Shown: positions 8,121 to 16,895, counted from the first letter of the stretch. The stretch is DNA of 64,000 nt from an uncultured Paracoccaceae bacterium (GCA_947497065.1 CANMEQ010000001.1:124001-188000), one strand, 5' to 3'. The notes: generated by a model not told the origin, from the letters alone. Program-made: numbers and translations.

Positions 8121-9068
8121 TTATGGATATTGCGCATTGGCGTCTGGTAAATCACTCTGTTGGCCGCCGTAATCGGCGCCCCAGCAGACAATTTGGTTCG
8201 TGTCGGATTCAATAGCGCAACTGTGCGCGTAGCCGAGCTTTGCCGGCAAGGCTGAAAAGAGCCCGTCAGGAGCAGCGGTAGGATCCGCAGGCGATTGAAC
8301 CGGGCCGGAGGGTTCATCAAATACGCGGCCCTGACACAGGACCTGATTATCAAGCGTGAGCGCGCAGTAGTGATAGAACCCTGCGGAGACTTGCTGGAAG
8401 CTCCCTTCCATAGCTTGCGCTTGCCCGCGGTCGAAACGCGGCTCACCCCAGCAATGCATCGATTGGTCCGTGTCTAAGCCACAGGTGTAATCACGACCTG
8501 CGGAGATTTGGGAAAAGACCACATCCTGGGGCACGTCGAGCTTACCAATCGTGTCGTCCCCCCAGCAATCTACGTTGCCGTCGGACGTTAGGGCACATGC
8601 ATGAAACCAGCCATTCGTCACATATACGTACTCCCCTTGTGGAGGATTGAATAACTCTGCGACCGCGTTTTCGTTTTCAGTATCGCCCCAACAGAAAAGA
8701 CGACCCGCAGTGTCGATACCGCAGGCGTGATAGTAACCGGCATCTACATCAACAAAGGTCTGATCGCTTGGGCAAAGATCTTTGTAGTTGCCCCAGCAAC
8801 TTGGGGTGCCTGCTACGTTCAGACCAATGCTTTGGCGACCGCCAGCGGCGATTTTGACAAACGGATCATCAGGTGTGCCAACGCTGCCGCTAGACCCCCA
8901 GCAGACCGCTCGCTGCTCTTCGTTCAATACGCATAAGTGGGACGCGCCGGAGGCAAAGTTGCGTGCGGTGTCAATCTCGACACTTTGACTGTTTGCGATA
9001 CCGGGCAAGGATGTACCCAAGGCAAACAATGTGCAGAAGATGAGGTTCATGTCGGTCGCTGGTTTCAT
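8121..9068 (-). CDS. Secreted RCC1-like seven-repeat beta-propeller protein
   Basis: A 315-residue protein with a signal peptide (MNLIFCTLFALGTSLPGIANSQ region) and seven repeats of the pattern C-x-L-x(5-7)-C-W-G, the RCC1/BNR-like propeller signature. Seven units match a closed seven-blade propeller. Six of the seven repeats carry a cysteine pair, which suggests disulfide-stabilised blades outside the cytoplasm; one repeat has QG in place of WG. The ATG at 9068 is preceded by AGGAA at good spacing; longer frames to 9092 or beyond would hide the signal peptide. It is the last gene of the minus-strand group behind the multicopper oxidase. The ligand is unknown. Confidence 0.75.
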   Translation of the reverse strand: MKPATDMNLIFCTLFALGTSLPGIANSQSVEIDTARNFASGASHLCVLNEEQRAVCWGSSGSVGTPDDPFVKIAAGGRQSIGLNVAGTPSCWGNYKDLCPSDQTFVDVDAGYYHACGIDTAGRLFCWGDTENENAVAELFNPPQGEYVYVTNGWFHACALTSDGNVDCWGDDTIGKLDVPQDVVFSQISAGRDYTCGLDTDQSMHCWGEPRFDRGQAQAMEGSFQQVSAGFYHYCALTLDNQVLCQGRVFDEPSGPVQSPADPTAAPDGLFSALPAKLGYAHSCAIESDTNQIVCWGADYGGQQSDLPDANAQYP

Positions 9069-9111
9069 CTTAGAATTCCTATCTTCTGTCATGTGTTCAG
9101 TGTCTGTGGGC

Positions 9112-9645
9112 TTAGTGTTCTTCGGCTCGCAATTCCCATGTTTGGTAGGCCAAGAGATCATCGCTACAGGATTGAAGCGTCAAAGACTTGATCTGATGGT
9201 CCGATGTACCGCCTCGGCCGCGTGTCGTTTCTTCCCCGGCTGTGAAACACAATTCCATTGCGGTGAGGGGGGACAAATGTCCGTTTTCGGTCAACACGAT
9301 GTTTTGCAGGTCGCTGTTGTCACATGCCGTCAATTCAATGCTTGCACCGACGGAAAGATCAGAAACAGTGGCGCAAACATTCCATTCCGGCATGTAAAGC
9401 TGCGCATCCTCGACGCTTGCCAGATCAAAGACCTGATCCACACCGGCCTCGCCTTGATAGCCATAGCACGTATGGGTCTGTAGTCCGTTTTCGACATTGG
9501 CATTTGTCTTACTGCCGGAGATATCGAGGCAATAAAAATCAAGGTTTCCATCAAGACGGTCCGTGAGCATAACTTCAACAGTATCTGCTGTAGCAGTGCT
9601 GGCGAGTGACGCAATTGAGACGGCCAGAGCGGCGACTAACTTCAT
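9112..9645 (-). CDS. Secreted cysteine-containing protein, unknown function
   Basis: A 177-residue protein with a clear signal peptide (MKLVAALAVSIASLASTATA) and seven cysteines in the mature part, which suggests disulfides and export. Segments such as MELCFTAG and LQSCSDDLLAYQTWEL are reminiscent of ricin-type beta-trefoil repeats, but the pattern is too weak to assign. AAGGA stands seven bases before the ATG. It lies between the multicopper oxidase and the RCC1-like gene on the same strand, 43 bases before the latter, so all three exported proteins are probably co-expressed. Confidence 0.7.
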   Translation of the reverse strand: MKLVAALAVSIASLASTATADTVEVMLTDRLDGNLDFYCLDISGSKTNANVENGLQTHTCYGYQGEAGVDQVFDLASVEDAQLYMPEWNVCATVSDLSVGASIELTACDNSDLQNIVLTENGHLSPLTAMELCFTAGEETTRGRGGTSDHQIKSLTLQSCSDDLLAYQTWELRAEEH

Positions 9646-9672
9646 TTTCGGATCCTTTTCAAAACGGTATTC

Positions 9673-9765
9673 TCAAGACTGGTAAGGGCCGTCTCGGAGT
9701 TCCGGTCGGCGTTGAGTGTACGGATGGTATTCGGGAACCTGTTGACAGTTATCTGTATCGGTCAT
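9673..9765 (-). CDS. Possible 30-residue micro-ORF between multicopper oxidase and secreted protein
   Basis: An ATG 17 bases after the multicopper oxidase stop opens a 30-codon frame (begins MTDTDNCQQVPEYHPY) that ends 27 bases before the next start. It is hydrophilic and rich in Pro, Tyr and Arg. There is no clear ribosome binding site and no family match, so it may be chance. Confidence 0.2.
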   Translation of the reverse strand: MTDTDNCQQVPEYHPYTQRRPELRDGPYQS

Positions 9766-9781
9766 GACATTATGTACTTGG

Positions 9782-11260
9782 CTACGCCTCCACGACCTCG
9801 ACGATTTGCATCATGCCTTGGTCTTCGTGGGGGAGAACATGACAATGGATGACGAACGTTCCTGTGAAGCTTTCAAAGCGCGTCTTGAAACCAACGTCCC
9901 CACCGAGTGGCACACCGATGGTATCTTGCCAACGGGCCAAAGGGCTGCCTTCGGGCAGTGCTTCGCCGTTGATATGCGTTATGAAGAACGGGTTCACGTG
10001 AATATGGTAGACATGCAGGACTTGAGTGTTGTTGCCGACCGTCCAATCCTCGGCGGTTCCAAGGGTCATCGTCTGTTTGAGTTCGCCATCAAAAGCTTCG
10101 CGATCAATGGTCCGGTTGCGTGTAAAGTCGATTGCGCGCTTGGGAAGCTCGGTATCGTCAAAGGGGACAAGACCCGCACCCGGTAGCGTGTCCTCGTCAG
10201 ACCAAGGCGCCTCCACGGGGGAACCTTCGATCAAAACCTGCATGTCGACCACCCGAGAGAGGTTCGTGCTCCCGAGCGTATCACGCGGTTCGGCAATGGA
10301 AGGCGCACGCACGATGTAATCCGCGCGGTTGCCTGACGCAAGCGCTGAGGGGTTAAACCAGGGCGTGTCAAAGAAGTCATAATCGACTGGAATGCGGCGA
10401 TCCTGCGTGACCCCGTCAAACGCAATCAAATGCATCTCTAGGTTCGCGATATTGGGGCGCATAAAGGCGTAGTCTGTGCCATTGCCTGTCCCATTGATCA
10501 CGCGCCAACGCTGTACTTCACCAGGGCGCATGGTGATCTCGGGGTTCATGTCACCGCCGCCGTCTTCATCGACCAGCATCATGCCGCGATTGGTGATAAA
10601 GAAAATTCTCTCGACAGCTTGTTCAATGTAGTCCGGCATCACCCCAGGCTCGTCCTCGACGATCAAAGGTCCAGCCAACCCATCACCGACCTGAACCGCG
10701 GTAGAGCCATGTTTGTGGGCGTGATACCAAAATGTGCCTGTGATGTGATCCTCCGGAAGCTCAAAACGGAACCTATTGCTCCCGTAGCGGAACATCGTTT
10801 TCACATCGACGCCACACACCTCTTCGCAGGCCACGATCTGACCTTCGGGTACCAAGTTGACGAACACATTGTCAGCGTCGAACTCACCTGTGCTGTCAGT
10901 GCTTGGGGAAACATGTAGCCCGTGTGTGTGGAAGTTGGTCGTGTTCAGCCCGTGCGCTCGGTTGTGATTGTCGGTGCAATCGTCATGCAAGGCAGGCAAA
11001 TTGTTGATGAGATCCACATCCAATGTGTCGCCCGGGCGGATACGCATCGTCGGGCCGAGCGATTTGCCGTTGTAGACCCGTGCATCGTCAAGGAAATCGA
11101 TCGTCAACTCATAGTGCGCGTTTGCCGATTGCGCGCGCGCGTTTTTGGCCAATCCCAAGGTGCCACCAATCACAGAGGCAACCCCGAGCGCTGCACTGCC
11201 TTGCAAGACCGCACGTCGTGAAAGCCCTTTTGGTGCGATAGATTTGGTGTGTTTTGTCAT
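9782..11260 (-). CDS. Tat-exported multicopper oxidase
   Basis: A 492-residue periplasmic multicopper oxidase (laccase/CueO/bilirubin oxidase-like). It begins with a Tat signal (LSRRAVLQGSAALGVAS). All four copper-ligand motifs are visible: NFHTHGLH, WYHAHKHG, VYHIHVNPF and the C-terminal HCHVLPHEDQGMM, which supplies type 1 and trinuclear ligands with a methionine as likely axial residue. Such enzymes oxidise cuprous ions, other metals or phenols while reducing oxygen to water. The ATG at 11260 follows a GAGGGG ribosome site; the frame is open further upstream but the extra residues would precede the Tat signal. It is divergent from the two-component system at 11597, which may control it. 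The substrate is not known. Confidence 0.88.
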   Translation of the reverse strand: MTKHTKSIAPKGLSRRAVLQGSAALGVASVIGGTLGLAKNARAQSANAHYELTIDFLDDARVYNGKSLGPTMRIRPGDTLDVDLINNLPALHDDCTDNHNRAHGLNTTNFHTHGLHVSPSTDSTGEFDADNVFVNLVPEGQIVACEEVCGVDVKTMFRYGSNRFRFELPEDHITGTFWYHAHKHGSTAVQVGDGLAGPLIVEDEPGVMPDYIEQAVERIFFITNRGMMLVDEDGGGDMNPEITMRPGEVQRWRVINGTGNGTDYAFMRPNIANLEMHLIAFDGVTQDRRIPVDYDFFDTPWFNPSALASGNRADYIVRAPSIAEPRDTLGSTNLSRVVDMQVLIEGSPVEAPWSDEDTLPGAGLVPFDDTELPKRAIDFTRNRTIDREAFDGELKQTMTLGTAEDWTVGNNTQVLHVYHIHVNPFFITHINGEALPEGSPLARWQDTIGVPLGGDVGFKTRFESFTGTFVIHCHVLPHEDQGMMQIVEVVEA

Positions 11261-11415
11261 GGCCCCTCCGTTCTGATGATCTGCCATGCTGTCGCAATGA
11301 TGTTTTACTCGGTCACAAAGATGCTTGTCCGAGAACGCAGACACACCGCAGATTTTCATCCTTTGTCATTCGCGCTTACTGTGTCGCTTAACGCTGCCAA
11401 ACCCAAAGGGAAGCC

Positions 11416-11461
11416 TGTCGCAAGATGTATCAGGCGGGCGGGCTTGATACATTTTGCGACA
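11416..11461. promoter_or_regulatory. 46-bp inverted repeat in the divergent multicopper oxidase / response regulator promoter
   Basis: Arms TGTCGCAAGATGTATCA and TGATACATTTTGCGACA match at 16 of 17 positions around a 12-base GC-rich centre. It lies 155 bases before the multicopper oxidase start and 135 bases before the response regulator start. It could be an operator for the adjacent OmpR-type regulator or, less likely, a transcribed stem-loop; no T-run follows. The rest of the 11261-11596 gap shows nothing else I can name. Confidence 0.5.
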
Positions 11462-11596
11462 ATAAATCCACCCAAACCTTGAAGTCACGCGCTAGAACGA
11501 ACGTCTAGTCACCTTGCGAGAAGGAGCGGTATCAACGAGGATAGGGCCTCAACTCGCAGCTCGTTCTCACGCTTTTGCCCAAAGTCGTCACCGTCC

Positions 11597-12307
11597 ATGA
11601 CCCATAAGTCCCACCATATCCTGATCGTTGATGATGCACGCAACATCCGTGAACCGCTTGGGCAATATCTGCGCAAGCAAGGGTTTCGCTCATCTTTGGC
11701 AGCGAATGCGGCTGAAGCGCGGCAGACGGTCGAACACGCTGGAATTGATCTGGCGATCTTGGATATCATGATGCCCGGTGAAGACGGGCTCAGCCTGTGC
11801 CGCTGGATGGTCGACAATACGAACATCCCTGTCATTATGCTAACGGCCATGGCAGACGAGACTGACCGTATTGTGGGGCTGGAGCTCGGCGCGGACGACT
11901 ACCTTGTCAAACCCTTCAACCCACGCGAATTGCTGGCGCGGATAAAGGCCGTTTTACGCAGGATTCCAGAGCGCCCACTTTTGTCTGAAAGCAGTAGGTT
12001 CGCAGGCTGGACCCATGACGGCGCCCGCAAATTTCTCAATCATGAAGATGGCCGTGAGGTTTCATTGACGACGAGTGAGAACCGGTTGCTGACCGTGTTC
12101 TTGCAAAACCCCAATACGGTCCTCAACCGGGGGAGTTTATTGGATCTCACAGCGGGCCGGGCAGAGAAAGCCTTTGATCGTACGATCGACAATCAGATAG
12201 GTCGGCTACGCAAGAAAATCGAAGATGATCCAAAGGCACCCAAATTGTTGATCACAGAGCATGGGGGAGGGTACCTGCTGGTGGTCGAAACGGTGGTGCC
12301 GGTTTGA
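11597..12307 (+). CDS. OmpR-family response regulator
   Basis: A 236-residue two-component response regulator. The receiver domain (residues 5-120) has the acidic pair DD at 12-13, the phosphoacceptor Asp56 in LDIMMPGEDG, and the conserved Lys105 in YLVKPFNP. The C-terminal half is a winged-helix DNA-binding domain (SLTTSENRLL, then GRLRKKIEDDP and EHGGGYLL). It overlaps the kinase gene downstream by four bases, so the pair is co-translated. It is divergent from the multicopper oxidase group, its most probable target, with a long inverted repeat between them. The signal is unknown; metals are a reasonable guess only. Confidence 0.92.
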   Translation: MTHKSHHILIVDDARNIREPLGQYLRKQGFRSSLAANAAEARQTVEHAGIDLAILDIMMPGEDGLSLCRWMVDNTNIPVIMLTAMADETDRIVGLELGADDYLVKPFNPRELLARIKAVLRRIPERPLLSESSRFAGWTHDGARKFLNHEDGREVSLTTSENRLLTVFLQNPNTVLNRGSLLDLTAGRAEKAFDRTIDNQIGRLRKKIEDDPKAPKLLITEHGGGYLLVVETVVPV

Positions 12308-13632
12308 AACGTCTTCCCCTTGCGACCCAGCTCTTGGTTCTATTGAGCCTCGCGATAAGCATTGCCTTTATCGGCGCATTAATCGTCACGGTGCTTGCCC
12401 AACGGTCCAACGATCAAAATGCGCGGGATGCGCTCGTCAGCAATCGCATTCAGGAACTGGCTCTAACACTCAGTGCCCTTGCCCCTGAAAGCCAGCCTGA
12501 TTTTGTGCGCGATGCATCGAACAATGTAACGACAATCGCAATGAATGCTGAACCAACCGTTCTAAAAACCTCTGCGGATAGTAGATCCCAGATGTTGGCC
12601 GAACGCCTAAAAGAGGCGTTAGGGCAAAGTGAAGTCCACGTATCGATCCTGTCTAGGGCAGAGCCAAATCGGCCTGAAGACCCACGTAATTTCGGGCTCA
12701 ATCGTGAGATTATTTTGGTTTCTGTGCAGTTGGGGAATAATCGGTGGCTAAACTTTTCCGCACGAGAGCCACGCAGCTGGTACACGAAAACACAACTTCA
12801 GTACTTGCTGGCCTTTTATGCCTGTTCTTTGCTGTTTGTGCTGGGCGTCGTCTGGGTTTTCCTGCGAAGGACGATTTCCCCCATCGAAGAGCTCGCGGTC
12901 GCGGCCCAAAAATCTGCAAAAGGCGATCGATCAGCCCGCGTACCCGAGGAAGGCCCCTTAGAATTTCAACAAGCGGCCAAGGCCTTCAACACCATGCAAG
13001 AACGCATTTCTCAGTTCGATGCAGAACGAACCCGCACCATTGCTGCGGTTGGCCATGACTTGCGTACACCGCTCACCAGCCTCCGCATTAGGGCCGAAAT
13101 GATCGAAGGAGAGTTGCGCGAGCCGATGATCGACACGCTCGATGAGGTCGCCGCTATGGCGGATGGATTGGTATCCTACGCGCGCATGGGGCAGTCAGAA
13201 AATCTGACGCAAAACATTTCTTTGAGAGCATTACTCGCGAAGCTTTGCGAGGAATTGGATGTTCCGTTTCACGCCATGGCAGATCCCGTCATCACCGCAG
13301 GGCCGGTGAGCTTTAGTCGAGCGATCCGTAACTTAGTAGAGAACGCACTCGCCTATGCTGGGCAGGCCGAGGTTTCGCTTTCTGTTCAGGCAGGCAAAGC
13401 GGTTGTGAAAGTTGAAGACGACGGGCCGGGCATCGAACCAAGCCTGCTTTCAAAACTCTTCGAGCCCTTTGTGCGCGGAGAGGCAAGCCGCAGCAGAGAG
13501 ACCGGAGGTGCAGGGTTGGGCCTCTCCATTGCACAGGAAATCACTGTGGCCCATGGCGGAGAACTCAGCGTCATAAACAAACCGGATTGTGGTGTCACAG
13601 CGATAGTGAAAGTCCCAATCCTTGGCACTTGA
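12304..13632 (+). CDS. Sensor histidine kinase, HAMP type
   Basis: A 442-residue inner-membrane kinase and partner of the preceding regulator. Two transmembrane helices (about residues 10-33 and 165-187) flank a periplasmic sensor domain of roughly 130 residues without a recognisable fold or metal-binding cluster. HAMP (188-240) is followed by the phosphoacceptor His251 in VGHDLRTPLTSL and the ATPase motifs NLVENAL, DDGPGI and GLGLSIAQ. The start is a TTG overlapping the regulator's TGA, an uncommon start codon that is consistent with translational coupling and low kinase dosage. Confidence 0.9.
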   Translation: MKRLPLATQLLVLLSLAISIAFIGALIVTVLAQRSNDQNARDALVSNRIQELALTLSALAPESQPDFVRDASNNVTTIAMNAEPTVLKTSADSRSQMLAERLKEALGQSEVHVSILSRAEPNRPEDPRNFGLNREIILVSVQLGNNRWLNFSAREPRSWYTKTQLQYLLAFYACSLLFVLGVVWVFLRRTISPIEELAVAAQKSAKGDRSARVPEEGPLEFQQAAKAFNTMQERISQFDAERTRTIAAVGHDLRTPLTSLRIRAEMIEGELREPMIDTLDEVAAMADGLVSYARMGQSENLTQNISLRALLAKLCEELDVPFHAMADPVITAGPVSFSRAIRNLVENALAYAGQAEVSLSVQAGKAVVKVEDDGPGIEPSLLSKLFEPFVRGEASRSRETGGAGLGLSIAQEITVAHGGELSVINKPDCGVTAIVKVPILGT

Positions 13633-13741
13633 GCAAGAAATGACTGCTACCTCCTAAACGTTTTGCGTTCTGTTTCCGTGTTCCACCGAAACACGTCTGC
13701 GGATTTGAGTGGTTCAGGTATTCGTTGGTGCGGTGCGAACG

Positions 13742-14095
13742 CTACTTATCGGGTGTTCTCTTTTTGCTCGGCATCTTTGGAGATTTAATGAGAGACGTCG
13801 CAATTTGCGCCATCAGGGCGACAAAGACACCAACGCTGATAACGGCATAGAAGATCGTAAAGACGCGTGACATCGGCGTCGTTGGGCTTAGGTCACCAAA
13901 GCCAATCGTCGCGGCGGTCATAACGCTAAAATAGAATGAATCGATCCAGCTCCAGCCTTCAACCGAGTGGTAAAACGATGCGCCAGACATAAGGATGATA
14001 GCGGCAAGCAACAGCGTTGCTATGAAATCGGGATTTTTCCATGAAAGCGCGATGCCTTTGAGCAGGCGCGCGAACGTCAGTCCAAATGAGAACAT
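13742..14095 (-). CDS. Small two-helix potassium channel (ion_trans_2 / KcsA-like)
   Basis: A 117-residue membrane protein with two transmembrane helices (about residues 22-45 and 78-100) and a pore loop carrying the selectivity filter TIGFGD. That is the minimal tetrameric potassium channel layout, without an RCK or other regulatory domain. A basic tail (KSPKMPSKKRTPDK) follows. It is read towards the sensor kinase (convergent) and lies 22 bases downstream of the SRPBCC gene on the same strand, so these two probably share a transcript. Confidence 0.85.
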   Translation of the reverse strand: MFSFGLTFARLLKGIALSWKNPDFIATLLLAAIILMSGASFYHSVEGWSWIDSFYFSVMTAATIGFGDLSPTTPMSRVFTIFYAVISVGVFVALMAQIATSLIKSPKMPSKKRTPDK

Positions 14096-14117
14096 ACGCT
14101 TTTATGTCCTTTTATCT

Positions 14118-14555
14118 TTAGATTTCCAGGATCGTCTTGAGGCGCTTCAAATAGCCCCTGACCCAATGTGAATAGAGCTGCTTTGTGAGATAGGTAGATA
14201 CGCGCGATCCGTTATATTCTGTATCAAGCCGGTATTTCAGGCGCGTTTGGTGTTCTGTGATCTTTGTGACTTCGCGCCGTCCTGTCAAAGGAAGGTCTGC
14301 GCCTTCGGTTGAGACGAATTCAAAACACACACCAGGTTCATACACCGTGATGACACCGGGTGTGTCGAGCCGTTTCGTTTTGAAGAAGAGCGATTTTTCC
14401 ATCATCTTCATGCCGACAGCCATGTCGCCGTCCACATCCATCCGAACCACCTCGGTACGCCATGTCGGGTCGAGTGTCAGGTTCGAGACATAGGCGAAAA
14501 CATCTTCGGATGATCGCTCAATCACAATTTCCTCAGCGATATGGACCAAATTCAT
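14118..14555 (-). CDS. SRPBCC (START-like) domain protein
   Basis: A 145-residue cytoplasmic protein with the START-like helix-grip pattern: IAEEIVIERSSEDVFAYVSNLTLDPTWR at the N-terminus, a Gly-rich strand around VGMKMMEKS, and a long C-terminal helix. Polyketide-cyclase/SRPBCC proteins bind hydrophobic ligands; the ligand cannot be read. The ATG at 14555 is preceded by AAGGAA at seven bases, favouring it over the frame's extension to 14618. It sits between the CrtC/AttH-like gene and the potassium channel. Confidence 0.8.
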   Translation of the reverse strand: MNLVHIAEEIVIERSSEDVFAYVSNLTLDPTWRTEVVRMDVDGDMAVGMKMMEKSLFFKTKRLDTPGVITVYEPGVCFEFVSTEGADLPLTGRREVTKITEHQTRLKYRLDTEYNGSRVSTYLTKQLYSHWVRGYLKRLKTILEI

Positions 14556-14620
14556 CGGCGTATTCCTTGTTGGTGCGGCAGAGCCAATGCTCAAAAGCTG
14601 CGCAGGTCGGTGGCACAACG

Positions 14621-14644
14621 AAGCGGGCTTGCTAAAGCCCGCTT
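14621..14644. terminator. Hairpin between CrtC/AttH-like and SRPBCC genes
   Basis: AAGCGGGCTT and AAGCCCGCTT form a perfect 10-bp stem with a GCTA loop, 33 bases past the stop of the minus-strand gene at 14678. The T-run on the minus strand is poor, so it is either a weak terminator or an mRNA-stabilising stem. Confidence 0.45.
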
Positions 14645-14677
14645 TCGCCGCTTGGCACAGGGCTCAGTCAACGCGCC

Positions 14678-15694
14678 TTATGCGTCGTCGTACCCATTAT
14701 ACTTGTCTTCTTCGTTGATGGTGAAGACAATCTCATGCAGAGCTTGTGTCTTGAATTCCTGCGTTTCGCCCGCTTTGGTAATGCGGATGGTCTCATTGCC
14801 AATGTAGCGGTACGCAGGCTCACCGTGTGGTGCGCATTCCTTCAAGGGGCGTTCGACCATCACAAGGTGATCTTGGTCGATCTTGAATTCGATCTCGAAA
14901 TCGCCCTGAGACGCCTTCATTTTGAGGGTCTTACCATAGGGCAGGCCCAGCTGGCTCTCGCTTGCGGGCACCATGTCCTCCACAGATCCCGTCAACTTCA
15001 GACCTTCGCGGTTGAAAATCGGATCAATAACGGGACCATCTTTTGAGAAGACCAAGCACATTGGCTGTGGGGCGCCACCATCACGCGGGATCATCACCGA
15101 GTAATCGACTGAGTATTCTGGTGTGTGCAGCTTGCCCCAATACCAATTGCGTTTTCCTGCGGAGACAGGGACTTTGCCCCAGTTGTGATCGCGGTAGCCG
15201 CTTCCGGTGACGGCGGTTTTTTTACCGTCCTTGATAAGTGTCCCTTCGACGCGGCCCTGAGGTACGGCGACGGTCCAGCCCATTGCCGCCATCTCCATTT
15301 CCTGCGGCGTTCGTCCCACGACCCATGATGGGAAATCTTTGTAGAGCTTCAGGTGAACGCCGTTGCCATCGCACAGGGCCTTCATCTCAAAGTGGTCGCC
15401 TTGGTCGATGCAAAAGTCTTCGCCAATGCGCACATCGCATTTGTCGTAGGACAGGTTGATTTGATCCTCAGAATAGCGGGTAAGCTTGCTGATCTCACGG
15501 CCGTCAGGGGCAAAGATATTCAAGCGAACTGTTGGCTGGCGCGGAGACACACGGGTGTCATTGGAGGACCACATCACGACGACATGATCGCCGGAGTCCA
15601 GCTCAGCATCAAAATACCACCATTCGAAATCAGTTTCCGGATGTTCCATCGGAAATGGCAAATGCATTGCGTCGTGTTTCAAGAATTCGGTCAT
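14678..15694 (-). CDS. CrtC/AttH lipocalin-like domain protein
   Basis: A 338-residue protein beginning MTEFLKHDAMHLPFP, with the family hallmark FEWWYFDAEL near residue 25 and the second conserved stretch GYRDHNWGKVP with NWYWGKL about residue 175-195. This is the carotenoid 1,2-hydratase (CrtC)/AttH lipocalin-like superfamily. No carotenoid genes lie nearby, so CrtC activity is not claimed; members also act on or bind other lipids. GGAG precedes the ATG at 15694. It follows the flavoprotein gene at 15732 with a 37-base gap on the same strand, suggesting a joint lipid or quinone role. Confidence 0.75.
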   Translation of the reverse strand: MTEFLKHDAMHLPFPMEHPETDFEWWYFDAELDSGDHVVVMWSSNDTRVSPRQPTVRLNIFAPDGREISKLTRYSEDQINLSYDKCDVRIGEDFCIDQGDHFEMKALCDGNGVHLKLYKDFPSWVVGRTPQEMEMAAMGWTVAVPQGRVEGTLIKDGKKTAVTGSGYRDHNWGKVPVSAGKRNWYWGKLHTPEYSVDYSVMIPRDGGAPQPMCLVFSKDGPVIDPIFNREGLKLTGSVEDMVPASESQLGLPYGKTLKMKASQGDFEIEFKIDQDHLVMVERPLKECAPHGEPAYRYIGNETIRITKAGETQEFKTQALHEIVFTINEEDKYNGYDDA

Positions 15695-15731
15695 GTCTGG
15701 CTCCAAGTGAGTGCGCCTAGTGTGAGCTTGC

Positions 15732-16817
15732 TCAGCTCTTCCGGCCTAAAATTTTGTTGTATTTGGAAAGGAACAAATCTTCGCCTTTCAGTTTCCGCGT
15801 GATGAAGTTGCCCGCTGTGAAAACCCCAAGAAAGGAATTTCCGATCTTTGGACCCAGAGGCACAAGGAAAGGCGCCTTCGGCCCCCAAGGCGCGTAGGGT
15901 TTAAGGTCCTCAACCCTTTTACCACCAATCAAGGCCTTCAGCGTTGTTTTGAGCCAGGCTACCTGTCGGCCGGCGCCAACAACGGTCATCGCATCACCGG
16001 TTTCTGCAACATCACCGGCTGCGAAAACATTTCGTAGTGTTGAAGGACGCAGCCATGCATCCGTCTTAACCCGATCAGCGCCGCTAACCTCGGCCCCTGG
16101 TAAGGTTTGCAGCAACGTTGATGTCGCCTTGCTGCCGATGGTAGGGAAAACCAGATCCGCCTCGACTTTTGTTCCGTCTGACAAGGACAAAGAACCAGAA
16201 TAGGGCTCTGTCAGGCTCTGCAAATTCTCGACGCGCGCGCCAAATGTTAGCGAAACGCCGGATGCCTTCAGTTTCGAGGACAGTTCACGGCCCAACTTTG
16301 GTGGGTGATGCGGGAAGAGTGTGGCTTCGCTAGAAATCAGATGAACTGTCTTATTTGGGAAGGCGTGGGCGATCTCACCGGCCAGCTCTGTCCCGACAGC
16401 TCCAGCTCCCACAATAGCGACGGTCTGCGCCTCGACGAGCTTTGCATGGACCTGTGCATTGGCCGCGCGAAGCCCATCAATTCCTGCACCGTTGGGTTTG
16501 AACGGCACAGCATTGCTTGAACCCGTCGCAATAACGAATTGGTCCGCCGCGATTTTTTCGCCTGACGTCAGTGTCACCTCAGTTTCCGAGACGGCCTGTG
16601 CAACGCCGCGCACGACACGGCCGCGTTTCAACAGCGCGTCATAAGGGATGAGTGCACGTTCAAGAATTGAAGGATCCACGACCGCTCGTACCATCGCGGG
16701 CGCATGCACAAAGTGGCTATTTTGTTCGATCAACGTGACTTCAGCCAGCGGATCCAAAGATTTGGCCAGTTCTACACCAATATAGCCGCCGCCAATGATC
16801 GCAATTCTTTGTGCCAT
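15732..16817 (-). CDS. AIF/FSP1-like NAD(P)H:quinone-type flavoprotein
   Basis: A 361-residue pyridine nucleotide-disulfide reductase-fold enzyme. The N-terminal FAD Rossmann motif IAIIGGGYIGVELA, the central NAD(P) motif VAIVGAGAVGTELAGE near residue 140, and the FAD ribityl motif NVFAAGDVAETGD near residue 270 are clear. No redox-active CxxxxC disulfide is present, which places it nearer the AIF/FSP1 (AIFM2) and type II NADH dehydrogenase group than the disulfide reductases. The probable role is NAD(P)H-dependent reduction of a quinone-like acceptor. It is divergent from a MerR regulator with a palindrome between them. The start at 16817 is chosen because the Rossmann motif begins three residues later. 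Confidence 0.85.
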   Translation of the reverse strand: MAQRIAIIGGGYIGVELAKSLDPLAEVTLIEQNSHFVHAPAMVRAVVDPSILERALIPYDALLKRGRVVRGVAQAVSETEVTLTSGEKIAADQFVIATGSSNAVPFKPNGAGIDGLRAANAQVHAKLVEAQTVAIVGAGAVGTELAGEIAHAFPNKTVHLISSEATLFPHHPPKLGRELSSKLKASGVSLTFGARVENLQSLTEPYSGSLSLSDGTKVEADLVFPTIGSKATSTLLQTLPGAEVSGADRVKTDAWLRPSTLRNVFAAGDVAETGDAMTVVGAGRQVAWLKTTLKALIGGKRVEDLKPYAPWGPKAPFLVPLGPKIGNSFLGVFTAGNFITRKLKGEDLFLSKYNKILGRKS

Positions 16818-16895
16818 AGCCTGCCCAATCCTGTCTGTCAGTTTGCTTTTCGATTCGAGACAATAGATAAGGAGGAGAGAAGCGCAAAACAATAG

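Noticed and set aside
14678-15694. True carotenoid hydratase CrtC
   Set aside because: Only the superfamily fold motifs are present and no carotenoid genes lie nearby, so the specific activity is not claimed.
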